In this document: one piece after another, positions 1 to 10,719 of the stretch
How the letters are laid out: the number at the start of each line of letters is the position of its first letter
Position numbering within the stretch: position 1 is the first letter of the stretch
Source: Silurus meridionalis
Taxonomy: Eukaryota > Chordata > Actinopteri > Siluriformes > Siluridae
Reading direction: 5' to 3'
DNA length: 64,000 nucleotides
Assembly (NCBI RefSeq): GCF_014805685.1
Contig: NC_060906.1
Coordinates: forward strand, 9,034,846-9,098,845
Position numbers and translations under genes: made by a program
Notes under the pieces: generated by a model
What the model saw: only the letters and a program-made list of their open reading frames with translations
What the model was told of the DNA's origin: nothing
The model's database searches: none

Positions 1-1104
1 ACATAAAAAAACACATTTAAATCAGCATACTGACACACAAATGCGTTGTGGTCACGTGATGTCACTAGTCAAAAGTTAAGATGAATCCTGAAGACAGAAG
101 CTACTGAGCAACATACTTTTGAAATAGTTTAGAGTTATGCTATTAGTCATAATACACATGAAGATATCAAAATGAACTGTAGCAAAATATAATATACTTA
201 TATGAATATTGGTTGGTTGCAATGAATGTGTTTGATTAACTAAAACGAAGAAGTTCATAAGAGTCGTTTGTTTAAACTACATTTTAATTGAAAGGAGAGA
301 TTTCTTGCCATTATTTACGTGGGCATGTTTTTTTTTCATCACATTGCAGATCTGCTGCTGTAAATTGTTTGAGGAAGCTGATTAAATTTATATTTAATAC
401 ATTGGTTCAAACCAATGGCACAAAGAAGGCATTACAATTGAGGCAATGGATAATTTCTACCAAGTATAGCATCTATCATGTGACTGCAACATGACCGTTC
501 CTGGCCCTACACTATCATAAGAAGGCATAACAGTTGCATGCAAAATAAATAACCGCAGGAAATTGCAAGAGGAAGCATTCTTACATGCAGTAGATAGATA
601 TATTTTTTGCAGCTTGCATCATCAGGGCAGGGTCCCTCGGCCTTGCCGTCCCATAAGCACTACTGGAACGTGTGTTGATGTGCAACTTTGGAGCCCCACG
701 GACGATCAAGATGTACCCCGCCACCACAGAGAATGAAAGAAGAGAAACAGAATCAAGGTGACAACCCTGCATTATTACAGAACCCAGATCTAGGGGGACA
801 GAGGAGAAGTACAGTACAGACGAATAGCAAAACAAGCAGAAGCATAAAGCGGGGTCCGTTTAGATGGAAAAATGCACAAGACAATTATAATTCCTTGAGT
901 GGAATTTAAAACCAGGGGAAAGTTTCCATTAGTGCATGAAACAAGCCTAAAAAAGCAATTATATTTTTTCTAAAAGCCCTAGGTCAAGAGGCAAACTCAA
1001 TTAGACTGAAAAGAATGCATTAACTATTAAATATGGTAACAAAACAGCAAAATTTTTTATTTGCTATTGTCTTTAAATACGAACTGTTGTTTGGAAGAGC
1101 ACTC
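1..1104 (-). other. lnx1 intron downstream of the first coding exon (partial)
   Basis: This is AT-rich DNA immediately 3' (on the minus strand) of the lnx1 coding exon. It starts at the splice donor and runs off the left edge, so it should be intronic. The short open frames here are not convincing: none continues the LNX protein and none has good splice borders. No repeat family was recognised. Confidence 0.6.
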
Positions 1105-1110
1105 ACCTGC
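1101..1110 (-). other. Splice donor of the lnx1 exon
   Basis: On the minus strand the sequence reads GCAG|GTGAGT, a near-perfect vertebrate 5' splice site. Reading through it gives AGG TGA, an immediate stop, which supports splicing rather than translation continuing at this point. Confidence 0.85.
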
Positions 1111-1927
1111 TCAAGAAATGCCCCTGCAGATCTCCCCTTGGCATGGTCTCTGAACAATGCTCCGTAAACGGGCATAGCACCATGAGCTTGTCCAGCAGCT
1201 TATGCACGAGGACATTGGATCTGCGGCAGTTCTGCAGCAGGATGGGCACACGGTCCACTGGGCAGAAATCGCTCTCGACAAGGAAGTTGGTCAGGCACTC
1301 CTGGCAGTAGGTATGTCCGCACGGTGTGTCCAGTGGGCAGATTAGGGGCTGTAGGCAGATGTGGCAAGTGAGCTCATCGTCCACATCTTCTTTGTAGTTG
1401 TACTCATGGTTTTCGTCCAGCAAGTGACGCTGGCCGCAGACCTTGCACAGGTCCACATCTGAGGGTCCTGTAGCTGAGGGTTCATAATCCATGCCGATGC
1501 TAAACATCATTGCAGTGGCAACATCAGCTGGCATGGCCATAGCCCCAGTGGGGGATGTTGCTGTTGGACTATAGTTTGGCAATTCCAAGAAACCATCAAC
1601 TGGCATTGCTGAAGCACCTTCAATTAGTACTGGTGTTGCTCCATTGCTTGGCATCCTTGTAGCACCATCAGATGAAAGCTCTGATGCATTCATGGGTGTC
1701 ACCATGGCACCACTAATTGGCATTTCCGCAAAATCGCCAGTCGACATTGCTGTAGCGCCTGCTTCTTCTGGCTGCTCAAGTAGTCCATCACCGAATGCCA
1801 TGGCACCCCCTTCTTCTCGGCCCGCTTCTGATGCATTACTGATAGCCATGGCGACTGCCCCTTCCTCCTCGTCGACTACGCCATCACCCACTACACTTTG
1901 CATGCAATCTGCCTGCACTGTTTCCAT
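1107..1927 (-). CDS. lnx1: LNX1-like E3 ubiquitin ligase, first coding exon (RING domain)
   Basis: LNX proteins are cytoplasmic RING-PDZ E3 ubiquitin ligases; LNX1 targets Numb. This exon encodes 273 full codons plus two bases. Residues about 161-165 (CKVCG) open the conserved zinc region. The RING follows at about 188-226: CHIC, then PCGHTYC, CQEC and CPVD, with Asp at the last ligand position as in this family. A further Cys/His zinc-finger-like stretch (LCPFTEHC...H) closes the exon. The words CLTNFLVE and CPFTEHC fit LNX1 better than LNX2. Start: the first ATG is at 1927-1925; the codon before it is GTG and an in-frame TGA lies at 1996-1994, so the ATG is preferred, although an upstream spliced exon joined at a CACAG around 1955-1960 is possible. 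The exon ends AGC AG|GTGAGT, a strong donor, splitting a codon after base two. The NPxY motif and four PDZ domains would be in exons beyond the left edge. Residues 1-158 are an Ala/Met/Gly/Pro-rich extension of degenerate G-A-x-x-M-P repeats; human LNX1 has only about a dozen residues here. Confidence 0.85.
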
Positions 1928-2594
1928 CACAGGATAAATCCCAGAGCTTGCAATCTGTGATTGTGTGAACGGTGTAGGGAGTCTTTTGTATAGTCAGCTT
2001 TTATCAAGACCTTGAGAAAAGAAACAGAAGCAGAGAATATCATTTATAAAATGGGTGTCAATAGGGACTGAGAAAGAGCGTCGAGCTGCGCCATGTCAGC
2101 TGCAATCCTGGCAATAGTAGCCAACACAAATTACTTTTTTTTCCTCCTTTATCTTTTGTGCTTGGCAGAATAAGTAGTATTGAACTGCACCCAAACTCAT
2201 TTTTCCACCAGCAACAGAAATATCAATACTGCACCCGAGTTATCTAATGATCTTTGCACTGAATGAGAAGCAGAATGGGACGGGAGCGGAAGTAAGAACG
2301 AGCGAACTAGAGTTGACAGTGAAATGCTGCCATATGGGTGAAGGGTGTGTTTAAAATCTATGAACCCGGGTTCTGGTCGTCTTGGATAAACATGTTACTT
2401 GAGCGTTTGCATGCTATCTAAAACACAATTTGTTTTTCTAAAGATATATCAACCAAACTAAAACTATATGGCCAGAAATAGATATAGATATTCCGCTATT
2501 GAAACTAAGAGACAGCATAACAATGCTCACAAAGCAGGCTCTATTAAGATGTAATGTGTTATGGTTAAAGTAAAAGAACTCATGTCCTGCACAG
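1928..2594 (-). other. Region upstream of the lnx1 coding exon (5' UTR or intron)
   Basis: On the minus strand this lies directly upstream of the lnx1 ATG. An in-frame stop at 1994-1996 shows that coding does not extend straight through. No TATA box or CpG island was recognised, so the promoter probably lies further away behind a non-coding exon. Nothing else is identified here. Confidence 0.4.
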
Positions 2595-2962
2595 ATCCAT
2601 GTCCTCAACCCCTGAACACTGAACTAGAACACTGACTGAAATCTGAGACTCTCTCATCAACTTCAGCACCTGACCTAATGCTTTTGTAGCTGAATGATCA
2701 TAAATCCTCATAGTCACCCCATTTAACACCTAGTGGAAAACCCTTCCAAAATAGCCAAACTTATTGTAACACCAAATTATGTGAAATATATAGCATGTAT
2801 GGATGTGATGTCTGGTCACCAAATACATCTGGCCATTAAGTTTATGGGCAAATACAAGCCACATATATTTACTGCTTGGAATCAGAGTTCAAGACCAAAT
2901 TCAACACATTGTTGCAACACTGCAAATGTAAATATCCAGCGAAGGATGACTCATCAAGTTAT
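2595..2962 (+). mobile_element. Degenerate mariner-like repeat (family M)
   Basis: This is a worn copy of a repeat found about ten times in the window. It keeps the order seen elsewhere: a 'cctcaacccc...gaacactgactg' segment, then a segment ending in 'cttccaaaatagcc', then a 'gtctggtcaccaaatacat' end. In better copies (57714-58017, 43995-44465) the first segment encodes a relic of the NPIEHLW-type C-terminal end of a mariner/Tc1 transposase. No frame is open here. Confidence 0.45.
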
Positions 2963-3531
2963 TTTCTAATGTTAAGACTATTTTTAATGGAGTCAAGCAC
3001 TCCATGATTTTTTTTTTTTCTCTCCGACATCCCTCTCTGTTAAGTCTTTTTGATTTAACCCTTTGTGGTACTGTGTTGCCTCTGAGCAACAGAAGCAGTT
3101 TTGGCAGGCTGCTCAATAAATAAATAAATAAATAACCCTACCATTGTTTTCTAAAGCATAGAGGGGAAGACTTTTACACTAAAAATAGAAATGCTAAAAT
3201 ATATATATATATTTCTACAGTGGGGGAAATGATTATTTGATTCCCTGCTGATCTTTGATGTGAGTTTACCCTCTTACAAATAATTGAACAGTCTAGAATT
3301 GTTATGGTAGGTTTATTTTAACAAAGAATGACAGAATATTAAAAACAAAAAAATTCATATTAAAATCAATAACATATATAAATTCATTTGTATCTGATCG
3401 AGTGAAGTAAGTATTTGATTCCCAACTAGCAAGACTCCTGACCACCACACATCTAAATTAATCTTGTCCCTTCAAGAAAGAACTCAAACTATCAACTCAT
3501 TATGTGTATAAAAGACACCTGTCACAGAAGT

Positions 3532-3705
3532 CAAGTCAAGTCAAGAGGCTTTTATTGTCATTTCTACTATACACAGTGGTACACAGTACACAGTAAAAAT
3601 GAGACAACGTTTCTCCAGAACCCTGGTGCTACACTAAACAACAAACAACAAAACAACATTAAGCTAAAACACAAGTTACATAAAGAAAACACAAGTTACA
3701 TAAAG
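3532..3705 (-). mobile_element. LINE 3' tail inserted in the Tc1 element
   Basis: On the minus strand this reads as the 3' end of a fish LINE: '...ctgtgtactgtgtaccact...gacaataaaagcctcttgacttgactt'. The same tail occurs on the plus strand at 61140-61350. Its insertion is shown internally: the minus-strand arm of the host element (4500-4555) has the same sequence uninterrupted from 'gacacttgtctcagattcaacctctt'. The duplicated bases AGTCAA may be the target site. Confidence 0.65.
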
Positions 3706-3754
3706 AGTCAACCTCTTACGTTCAAATCTCTCCACCACCATTTTCAAGACCAAA

Positions 3755-4180
3755 GAGCTGTCAAAGGATGTCAGGGACAAAAGTGTAGACCTGCACAAGG
3801 CTGGAATTGGCTACAAGACCATCAGAAAAAAGCTTGGTGAGAAAGAGACCACTGTTGGCACAATGATTCGAGAATGGGAGGACCACAAGATAAGTAATCG
3901 CCTTCGCTCTGGAGCTCCATGCAAAATTTTACCCTCATGGGATAAGGATGATTCTGAGAAAGGTGAGGGATCAGCCCAGAATTACACAGGAGGAGCTTGT
4001 TAATGATCTCAAAGGAAGCTGGGACCACAGTCACCAAGTAAATCATTGGTAACACACCAAGGTCCCTCTGCTCAAGAATACACATAAACAGGCCTGTCTG
4101 AAGTTTGCCAAAAAAACACCTGAATGATTCAGAAAAGGCTTGGGAAAATGTGATGTGGTCAGATGACGCCAAAATTTAGC
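3755..4180 (+). pseudogene. Tc1-like transposase N-terminal half, broken
   Basis: Translation in shifting plus-strand frames gives the helix-turn-helix head of a Tc1 transposase ([10 protein letters not shown]), a second DNA-binding part ([14 protein letters not shown]) and [14 protein letters not shown]. Frames change near 3840 and 3930. The catalytic DDE region is not intact. It lies inside the rearranged element 3218-4802 and is cut upstream by the LINE tail at 3532-3705. Confidence 0.7.
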
Positions 4181-4917
4181 CCTTCGGCATCAACTTGACT
4201 CACTGTAAAAAAAATGGAGGCAGAAAAATGCTGAATATGACCCCAAGAACACCATCCCTGCTGTCAAACATTTGTCTGCTAAGGGTACAGGAAGACTTCA
4301 CCACATGAACGATGGTAAGAACCACCTGGCCTCAACCAGAACACTGAAGATGGGTCGTGGATAGGTCTTAAAGCATGACAATATCTCAAAACATATGGCC
4401 AAGGCATCAATCTGATGGTCTTGTAGCCCCTTCCATCCTTGTGCAGGTCTACAATCCCTGACATCTTTTGACAGCTCTATGGTCTTTCTCATGGTGGTGA
4501 AGAGGTTTGAATGGAAGAGGTTGAATCTGAGACAAGTGTCTTTTATACACATAGTGAGTTGATATTCAGAGTTCTTTCTTAAAATGACAGGACTAATTTG
4601 GGTGGGTGGGAATATTTGCTGGTTGGTACAGGATCAAATACTTATTTCACTCGATTAAATACAAATTAATTTATAACCATTCTTTAAAGGGTTTTTTTAT
4701 ATTCTGTCTCTCTGTTAAAATAAATCTACCATAAAAATTCTTCATTTCATTGTAAGGGGGTAAATTTACAAGAAGGGGATCAAAAAATTATTTTCCCCAC
4801 TGTACATATGAGTAAAGCCAATTACAATGAATTGCTTCAAGTATTATTCATAAAAATAAAAACATCGCTTCTGATTCCGAAATGCTCTTTGAATAACTGT
4901 GTATGTGAAATAGATAC

Positions 4918-5070
4918 TGTTTACTTGTCATATTTACATCACAACACAGTAAAATTCTTTCTTCTCATATTCCAGCAATGTTGGGAAGAAGAAGTCAGAG
5001 CACAGGGTCAGTAATGTTACAGCACCCCTGGAGCACAGAAGTGTTAAGGGCCTCTCAAATGGGCCCATGA
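4918..5070 (-). mobile_element. tRNA-derived SINE, type 1, minus strand
   Basis: Read on the minus strand it contains 'aagggcccttaacactt...ctccaggggtgctgtaac' and the tail 'gaagaaagaattttactgtgttg...gacaagtaaa'. It matches the better copy at 6738-6960 along its length. The tRNA-like head is lost. It sits just outside the right end of the Tc1 element at 3218-4802. Confidence 0.6.
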
Positions 5071-5871
5071 AAGAGTGCTTAGCAAGGAAATGTTTTTTTT
5101 TGTTTTTTACATGAATTTAATGATTTACTTCTATTTCATCTGATGACTCAGTTAATATTTTCCCTAGTAAAATCAAACAGATTCCTGAAAGCAAGCAACA
5201 AAACCTGGAATAGCCAAACCAAACGAGTTTTATTTAAACAGTATCAGTAATGAAATTATGTGGCTGACCGATACACGTTATTTTCATTACCGTGTCAAAA
5301 GAAGATGAAGTTTAATACATAAATATGTACACATCATTATTTAAATTCAATCAATCAATTAAATAAATCAATAACATTCTAAATATCAACCCTGGTGCTT
5401 TTTAACTTTTTTTTTTCTTTCTTTCCAGATTATTCCTTGCTGTTGTTGTTGCTGAAGTTCTCTCTCTAAAGGATGTCTACAAAGAACATCATTCAATAGA
5501 TCTGATTCCACCCAGCATGGGAACTGAAAGAGACCTGACAACAAGGCATTATGGCTACTGATAAAGTGACCTGCTGTGCCCTGATTGGTCATGTGACCAC
5601 ATTCTGGCAGAGGAATAATTATACAGTAGTGTGGTGTCGAAAAATTTTAATATGTTAAACTATGGTTAAAAGCTGCATATTTTTTTTTTATTATAATGCA
5701 TATTAAAGAAAGAATAAATGAAATAAGAGAATGAGAGAGAGAGATAGAACAACAGAAAGAGAAAAAAAAAAGTCTGTATAAAGAGCCAGTCGTGACATAC
5801 ACTCACACGATACACGCCCTGTCCCATTGTTCGATTTATGCTTGAGAAGGATAAAGGCACTTCAAAACAGT

Positions 5872-5872
<1 letters not shown>

Positions 5873-5904
<32 letters not shown>
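5873..5904. repeat. (CA)n microsatellite
   Basis: Uninterrupted CA dinucleotides, about 16 units. Confidence 0.95.
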
Positions 5905-5907
<3 letters not shown>

Positions 5908-6735
5908 ACACTCAGTAAAGCCAATAAGGTGACTTTCCAGCGTATTCTTTAAAGCATTACAGATAAAAGAGAAGTCATATAATGCCAGGAATTCATCTCT
6001 TTAATATATTCTGACTAAAACTTTCCATCACCTTTCACCTATTTTCCATAGTTAAAACATTAATGATTTTTCCATTCTGCCATTCTGATAAAAAAAAAAA
6101 AAACTTTTCACCACACATCATAATGGCATTATCAATTGCAAAAAATAGTACACTGCATAAGTTCAGATTCATATGACAGGAAACTGTTGACATTACTAAC
6201 CTGGCTATGTATATTAACACATTTTTTATGATGAACTTTTTTCTTCAAGCAGTTTTAAAAAATATGAAGGAATTATGTGTTGGATTCGCTGTTCGGCAAT
6301 CAGACTGTTGATTCAGTTTACTTTACGTTTGTACTGGATGTATAGAAATAGAAATATTTTTGGTAATATAAAAATAGGCTATTATTAAATTGTGAATAAT
6401 TAAAATGGATTATAATGTCAGGATTTACATATTTGTAAGTGCTAGAGTTATTGGGGTGGAAAGGAACGAGAGAAGAACAGAAGAACTGGTATTTCGACTG
6501 CTCCTGCTGTCAGTTACAAACTCAGACTGGTGAATCATGAGAAGGAAATGCGTCAGTTTGTTTTAAAAGAAGAATCGTCATTGCTCTTATGAAATCATTT
6601 GATAGGGAAAAAAAAACATGACATCATTAATCAACACTTAAAATGCAATTATCAAACAATTATCTTTATTGAAGAGATCAAGATCAGCAATTTCTGAATG
6701 ATTTTCATGTTTTTTTCCCACTCCAATGTGTGTTT
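5905..6735. other. Non-coding AT-rich stretch, nothing recognised
   Basis: No convincing exon, repeat family or regulatory signature was seen. The short minus-strand open frame near 6035-6220 has no recognisable domain. Confidence 0.5.
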
Positions 6736-6737
6736 AC

Positions 6738-6960
6738 AGAAGGGTGAAGTTAAGGGTCTGGGTTACAGGTGACGTGTTCAAACCCCGGTAACGGCAAGCT
6801 GCCACTTTAGGGGCCCTTGAGCAAGGCCCTTAACCCTCTGTGCTCCAGGGGTGGTGTAACAAGGCTGACCCTGCACTGTAACCCCAACTTCCTAACATCG
6901 CTGAAATATGCAAAGAAAGAATTTCACTGTGCTGTAAAGTTCATGTGACAAGTATAAAAC
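6738..6960 (+). mobile_element. tRNA-derived SINE, type 1
   Basis: The head has a pol III B-box-like GTTCAAACCCC near 6778. It is followed by the conserved body 'gcaagctgccactttaggggcccttgagcaaggcccttaacc' and the tail 'atatgcaaagaaagaatttcactgtgctgtaaag...gtgacaagta'. Fragments of the same type lie at 4918-5070 (minus) and 50578-50695 (plus). No protein is encoded. Confidence 0.75.
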
Positions 6961-6984
6961 AAAGTATGTACAGATCTCATTGTT

Positions 6985-7560
6985 GAACAATATCTATCAG
7001 GAGAGGCGTATAAACCGATTCCCAAAGCATTATGTATACAATGGAGCACCGGAAACACCTTTACCAACAAATGAAGGAAATGAAACACCACTGAGACATC
7101 ACCAAGAACAGGGCGTCCTTCCAAATCTGGCAAAAGGACAAGACAATAGCTTACCAGCAAAGCTGCCAAAAGACCTACAACAACACTGAAGGAGAATCTG
7201 ACTAGTGCTGATTTCTCTCTGCATGTAACAACAATCTTTCATAATCTTCACATGTCTGGGCTATAAGGTAGGGTGGATAAACAGGAGCTCTTTCCAAATA
7301 TCTCCATTTGAAATCAACCTGTTCTGGTTTTTTGAGACTTATAGAGACATTTTGTGCTATAATAACAAACCGTATACTTGGTGCTAGAACAAAAACAGGC
7401 TTCCAAAGAAGACATAACTTAGAAACATTCACGCAGAGCCAAGATCTAAATCTTGAAAAATAAAAAACCTGTGGAAAGACTTGAAAAGGGCTGTGTGCAT
7501 GATATCCGATTGCAGTTTATAATGATCTGGAGGATGTGTGATTTTAGTAGACTCTCTGGT
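6985..7560 (+). pseudogene. Degenerate Tc1-like transposon
   Basis: Plus-strand frames give scraps of a Tc1 transposase: a basic stretch (LPNLAKGQDNSLPAKLPKD) near 7100-7180 that resembles the second DNA-binding subdomain, and near 7470-7500 LWKDLKRAV, which matches the region just after the catalytic Glu in Tc1 proteins. The intervening sequence is full of stops. No clear terminal repeats were located. Confidence 0.45.
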
Positions 7561-8600
7561 CCTCAAAAAGTGCTGTATTTCAAGCAAAGGTGCTTTAACA
7601 TAGTATTAGTTAAATGGTGTGTACACTTATACAACCAACCAACCAAACAACCAACCTGTAAATACCCTAGCAAAATTCTTATAATGTTAAACAAATAGTA
7701 TTATTGCTAGCTATACCAGATTAAAGGTGATAAAAGATCTGGCATGATTCACTATGGTTTCATTTCACAAAACCCAGCAGTTTTAACATGGGAGCTTTCA
7801 AATATAGTGTTTTATATCCATTGTAAACATGTAGAGTTACATAAGCACCCCTGTCATTGACAATACTCTCTCTATTCTTGCTCTCTCTCTCTCCTTTGCC
7901 CTTCCATTTTCGCTTTGTCTTTCTTCTCTCTATCCATTTCTCTTGGGATCTCTGTCCTAATGTCAGATTAGATTGGTTTTGAAGGCTTGGTTAACTGAGA
8001 GGCCTGTAATGGCAGTGCGTGTCAGCTTCCACCCTGCTTGAGGTATGTTTCTTTTTAATTAAAAAATGTGTCAAATGTGTCAACTTATGCAACTAAAATA
8101 TAGATACAAGTGAAAGAACATTAAAGGGTATAGAAACCTGAGGTAGTAAATCAAATCTGTGAGCAAAACACACACAAAGCAAGCATTACTCAGATAAACT
8201 TTAGTTTATATAGATTTATGGTTCCAGTTTTCACTTTCAGGTTGTAAGTGTGCTAAAAAAGCCACCTTTACCCATCTGAGTTAAAGAGTGATAGATTGGC
8301 AGGCAGAAGACATGAATGCACTGCAAATTCTGTACACTTACTGGGATTTAAGGCTCCTTTTTTCTTCTGGAGTGTCCCAAATCTTCCCAATCTTTTCCTT
8401 GACCGTGTACAGTAATCCTAGAGTTTAGGACTGATCTAGAGAGTACAATGTCTAGATCGAAAGAAAGAAATAGACAGAAGTTGACTTGTCCCAGCTGTCA
8501 CATGCTCTTTTCAACTCTTTCCCGAGTTTTGAAATCCTGTGTAGAATCCGTATTTGGAGATTTGTTGAATCTGTGGTGGCAGATATATAAGCATGTGTTT
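7561..8600. other. Non-coding stretch, nothing recognised
   Basis: AT-rich, with a pyrimidine-rich patch at 7865-7950. The open frame at 8448-8723 runs into GT/CA repeats and is not a gene. Confidence 0.5.
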
Positions 8601-8842
8601 GGTGTGTGTGTGTGTGTGTGTAGGACCATCAGGAATAGCAGTGTTCTTGGAGAGCATGGAGCAGCTTGGGCTCTCAGTCTGCCCGTGCTGCTGCTCAGTT
8701 TACACACACACACACACACCTGACACAGGAAGTCTGATGGTATGGGGTGGAGCTATTCAGGAAGACAGGTAAACATGAGAACTGCCCAAACCTGCGTTAC
8801 CATGGAACGTTAACAGCCCCACACACACACACACACACACAC
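8601..8842. repeat. Cluster of GT and CA microsatellites in opposite sense
   Basis: A GT run at about 8601-8621, a CA run at 8702-8719 and another CA run at 8819-8842 lie close together. The GT run can pair with either CA run. Open frames here are repeat translations. Confidence 0.9.
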
Positions 8843-8844
8843 AA

Positions 8845-9904
8845 AAAAAGGAACATGGGAGAAAGCTGGGGCTAAACTGGGTATTAGACTTAACAAGCTA
8901 GTAAAGTATACACAGATACACACAAATAAACACACACACATTTGCTGGAGGTTAAAACACGGCTGATATTTTCTGAAAGCCTTGTTCTTGGAAAAACCTG
9001 CAGGTTTTGGCATGTCACGTGATCAGAAACAGAGATGTGAAACAAAGATGACAAGAGGGCTCTGTAGAACTTACCAGTAGCCATATCAGTTACATAAAAA
9101 GCCCATGGTTATACAACACCACACTGAAAGCCGGACAGAGTGAGCGAAAGTAGGTTAGTTCCGTTACAGGATTTGGGTTTAATGATTTATATGGGAAAGG
9201 AGGGGCATAAATATTATATTAATGTTATATTAATGCTAGGTAATGTGTATACAAAGATAAAAAAACAACTTATCACACCCCATATTGCATCAGGCTCATT
9301 TGAATTCCTCCTATAAATGCTTTACTGGTCCCTCTATATCTTATAGTACTAAGCAAGCCTGCATCAAAAGCTTTTCTCTGCTCTGGCACCTACAGTAGGT
9401 GGTGGAATGAACTTCTCTTGATGTCCAGCTGAGCCGCTCTTCAAACGATGATTAAAGACCAACCATTTCCTGAAGTACTTCAATTAGCACTTATTGTCCT
9501 CCTAACAGAGATTATAGCATGATAGTATACTTAGGCTGTCATAGTGAGTTGAAAGCACTTGTTTTACTGTAGATGAAGGCATGTGTTGAATTATATAAAT
9601 GCAAAGAAATCCTCCCTCTTTATTCCTTAATATGATATTAATTGACAGACTATCCTCTTAGAAAACTGTATCTATTTAGGTTTCTGCATGAGAAGAATTG
9701 ATAGCCCTTGCATTTTAGTTATTTCCAACTCTTCCAAAACATTTGCATCATACACACAGCTCTTTATGAGTTATGAATATACATATAAATATGTGGCATA
9801 AAATTTTCCCTTCGTTTGAACTAAGAGACACAATCATGTTCTAGCATGAGGAAGTACAAAGATATGTTTTACATGGGTTGGAGTTAAAAGATCTTGACTT
9901 GACT
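8845..9904. other. Non-coding stretch, nothing recognised
   Basis: No domain-bearing open frame, terminal repeat or RNA gene was recognised. Short direct repeats such as 'atattatattaatgttatattaatg' near 9211-9235 are simple-sequence noise. Confidence 0.45.
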
Positions 9905-10142
9905 GCTGTGGAACTCTGACTGCACCCCAGGCCTCCTCTCCTCACCTCCATCACTACCTGACTTTACTAACAGCCTTGCAGCTGAATGAATCTCCACAAA
10001 TCTCCTCAAGCACAATCTAAAATCTAGCGTCTTGCCAAAATAAATTAGGCTATTCTAAAAGCAAATGGGGACTAAATGTGGAATGCAACGTTCAAAAATC
10101 TTATCAGGTGTCCACAAACTTTGTCTGTGTAGTTTATACTTC
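9905..10142 (+). mobile_element. Mariner-like repeat fragment (family M)
   Basis: It carries the family signature 'ctgactgcaccccaggcctcctc', then 'tttactaacagcc' and the end 'caggtgtccacaaactttgtctgtgtag'. It corresponds to the 3' half of the copy at 43995-44465. Confidence 0.65.
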
Positions 10143-10575
10143 ACCACTTTGGGTGTGTACTTTACCTTTAGAAAGCTTCTTCATCATTGAATTTAATTGA
10201 GCTGTTCATATGGTGGTGCATACAGCAGCCAGACAAATGGGGAGAAATTCTGGCCTTGTACTAGACCTCAATATTTAGAAGTGTCTAATTGTAAAATATG
10301 ATTATTGAGTGCATTTCAGTAGAAATTCCAAATACCAACATTTTCTCTGGATTGAGTGTAATGTTAAAGCATACAGAAAGTTTGTTTCTGTTTCATCATT
10401 TCAAGTTCTATCACTAGCATTGTAGTGTCAGTATTCACATCAATGCCCTACTATGACTTTCAGTATTTCTTTGGTATGTGTCATTCAAGCTGCATAATCT
10501 TTCTATGAATAATGAATAATCACACATTTTTGTGCCTGGCTGATTCGCACAAGGTCACAGTGTTTAATTTCTAAA

Positions 10576-10576
<1 letters not shown>

Positions 10577-10623
<47 letters not shown>

Positions 10624-10624
10624 G

Positions 10625-10718
<94 letters not shown>

Positions 10719-10719
10719 A
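10577..10719. repeat. (CTGT)n(CTAT)n tetranucleotide array
   Basis: About eleven CTGT units pass into more than twenty CTAT units, 143 bp in total. It is a compound microsatellite in which one base of the unit changes part-way. Confidence 0.95.

Larger units (their letters stand above)
3218..4802 (+). mobile_element. Rearranged Tc1-like transposon with head-to-head halves
   Basis: The ends are CAGTGGGGG at 3218 and CCCCCACTG-like at 4802, each flanked by TA (3216-3217 and 4803-4804), the Tc1/mariner target duplication. Its 1.6-kb length is normal for Tc1. On the plus strand, 3755-3895 encodes the paired-like DNA-binding head ([10 protein letters not shown], then [19 protein letters not shown]), followed by the [19 protein letters not shown] region to about 4040. 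Further degraded pieces follow, including a QHDNDPKH-like relic near 4365-4405. From about 4406 to 4555 the sequence switches strand and repeats the 5' part again on the minus strand ([10 protein letters not shown]). The element is therefore a chimera of two 5' parts facing each other, with stops and frameshifts throughout; no active transposase is encoded. Confidence 0.85.

Noticed and set aside
1928..1930. GTG three bases upstream as the lnx1 start
   Set aside because: Vertebrate nuclear genes rarely use GTG; the adjacent ATG at 1925-1927 is in the same frame.
1644..1937. 97-codon open frame antisense to the lnx1 exon
   Set aside because: It is the complementary shadow of the repeat-rich lnx1 N-terminus, with Ser/Pro/Ala bias that follows from the coding strand.
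3218..4802. Active Tc1 element
   Set aside because: The ends are intact, but the coding region has frameshifts, a strand switch and a LINE insertion.
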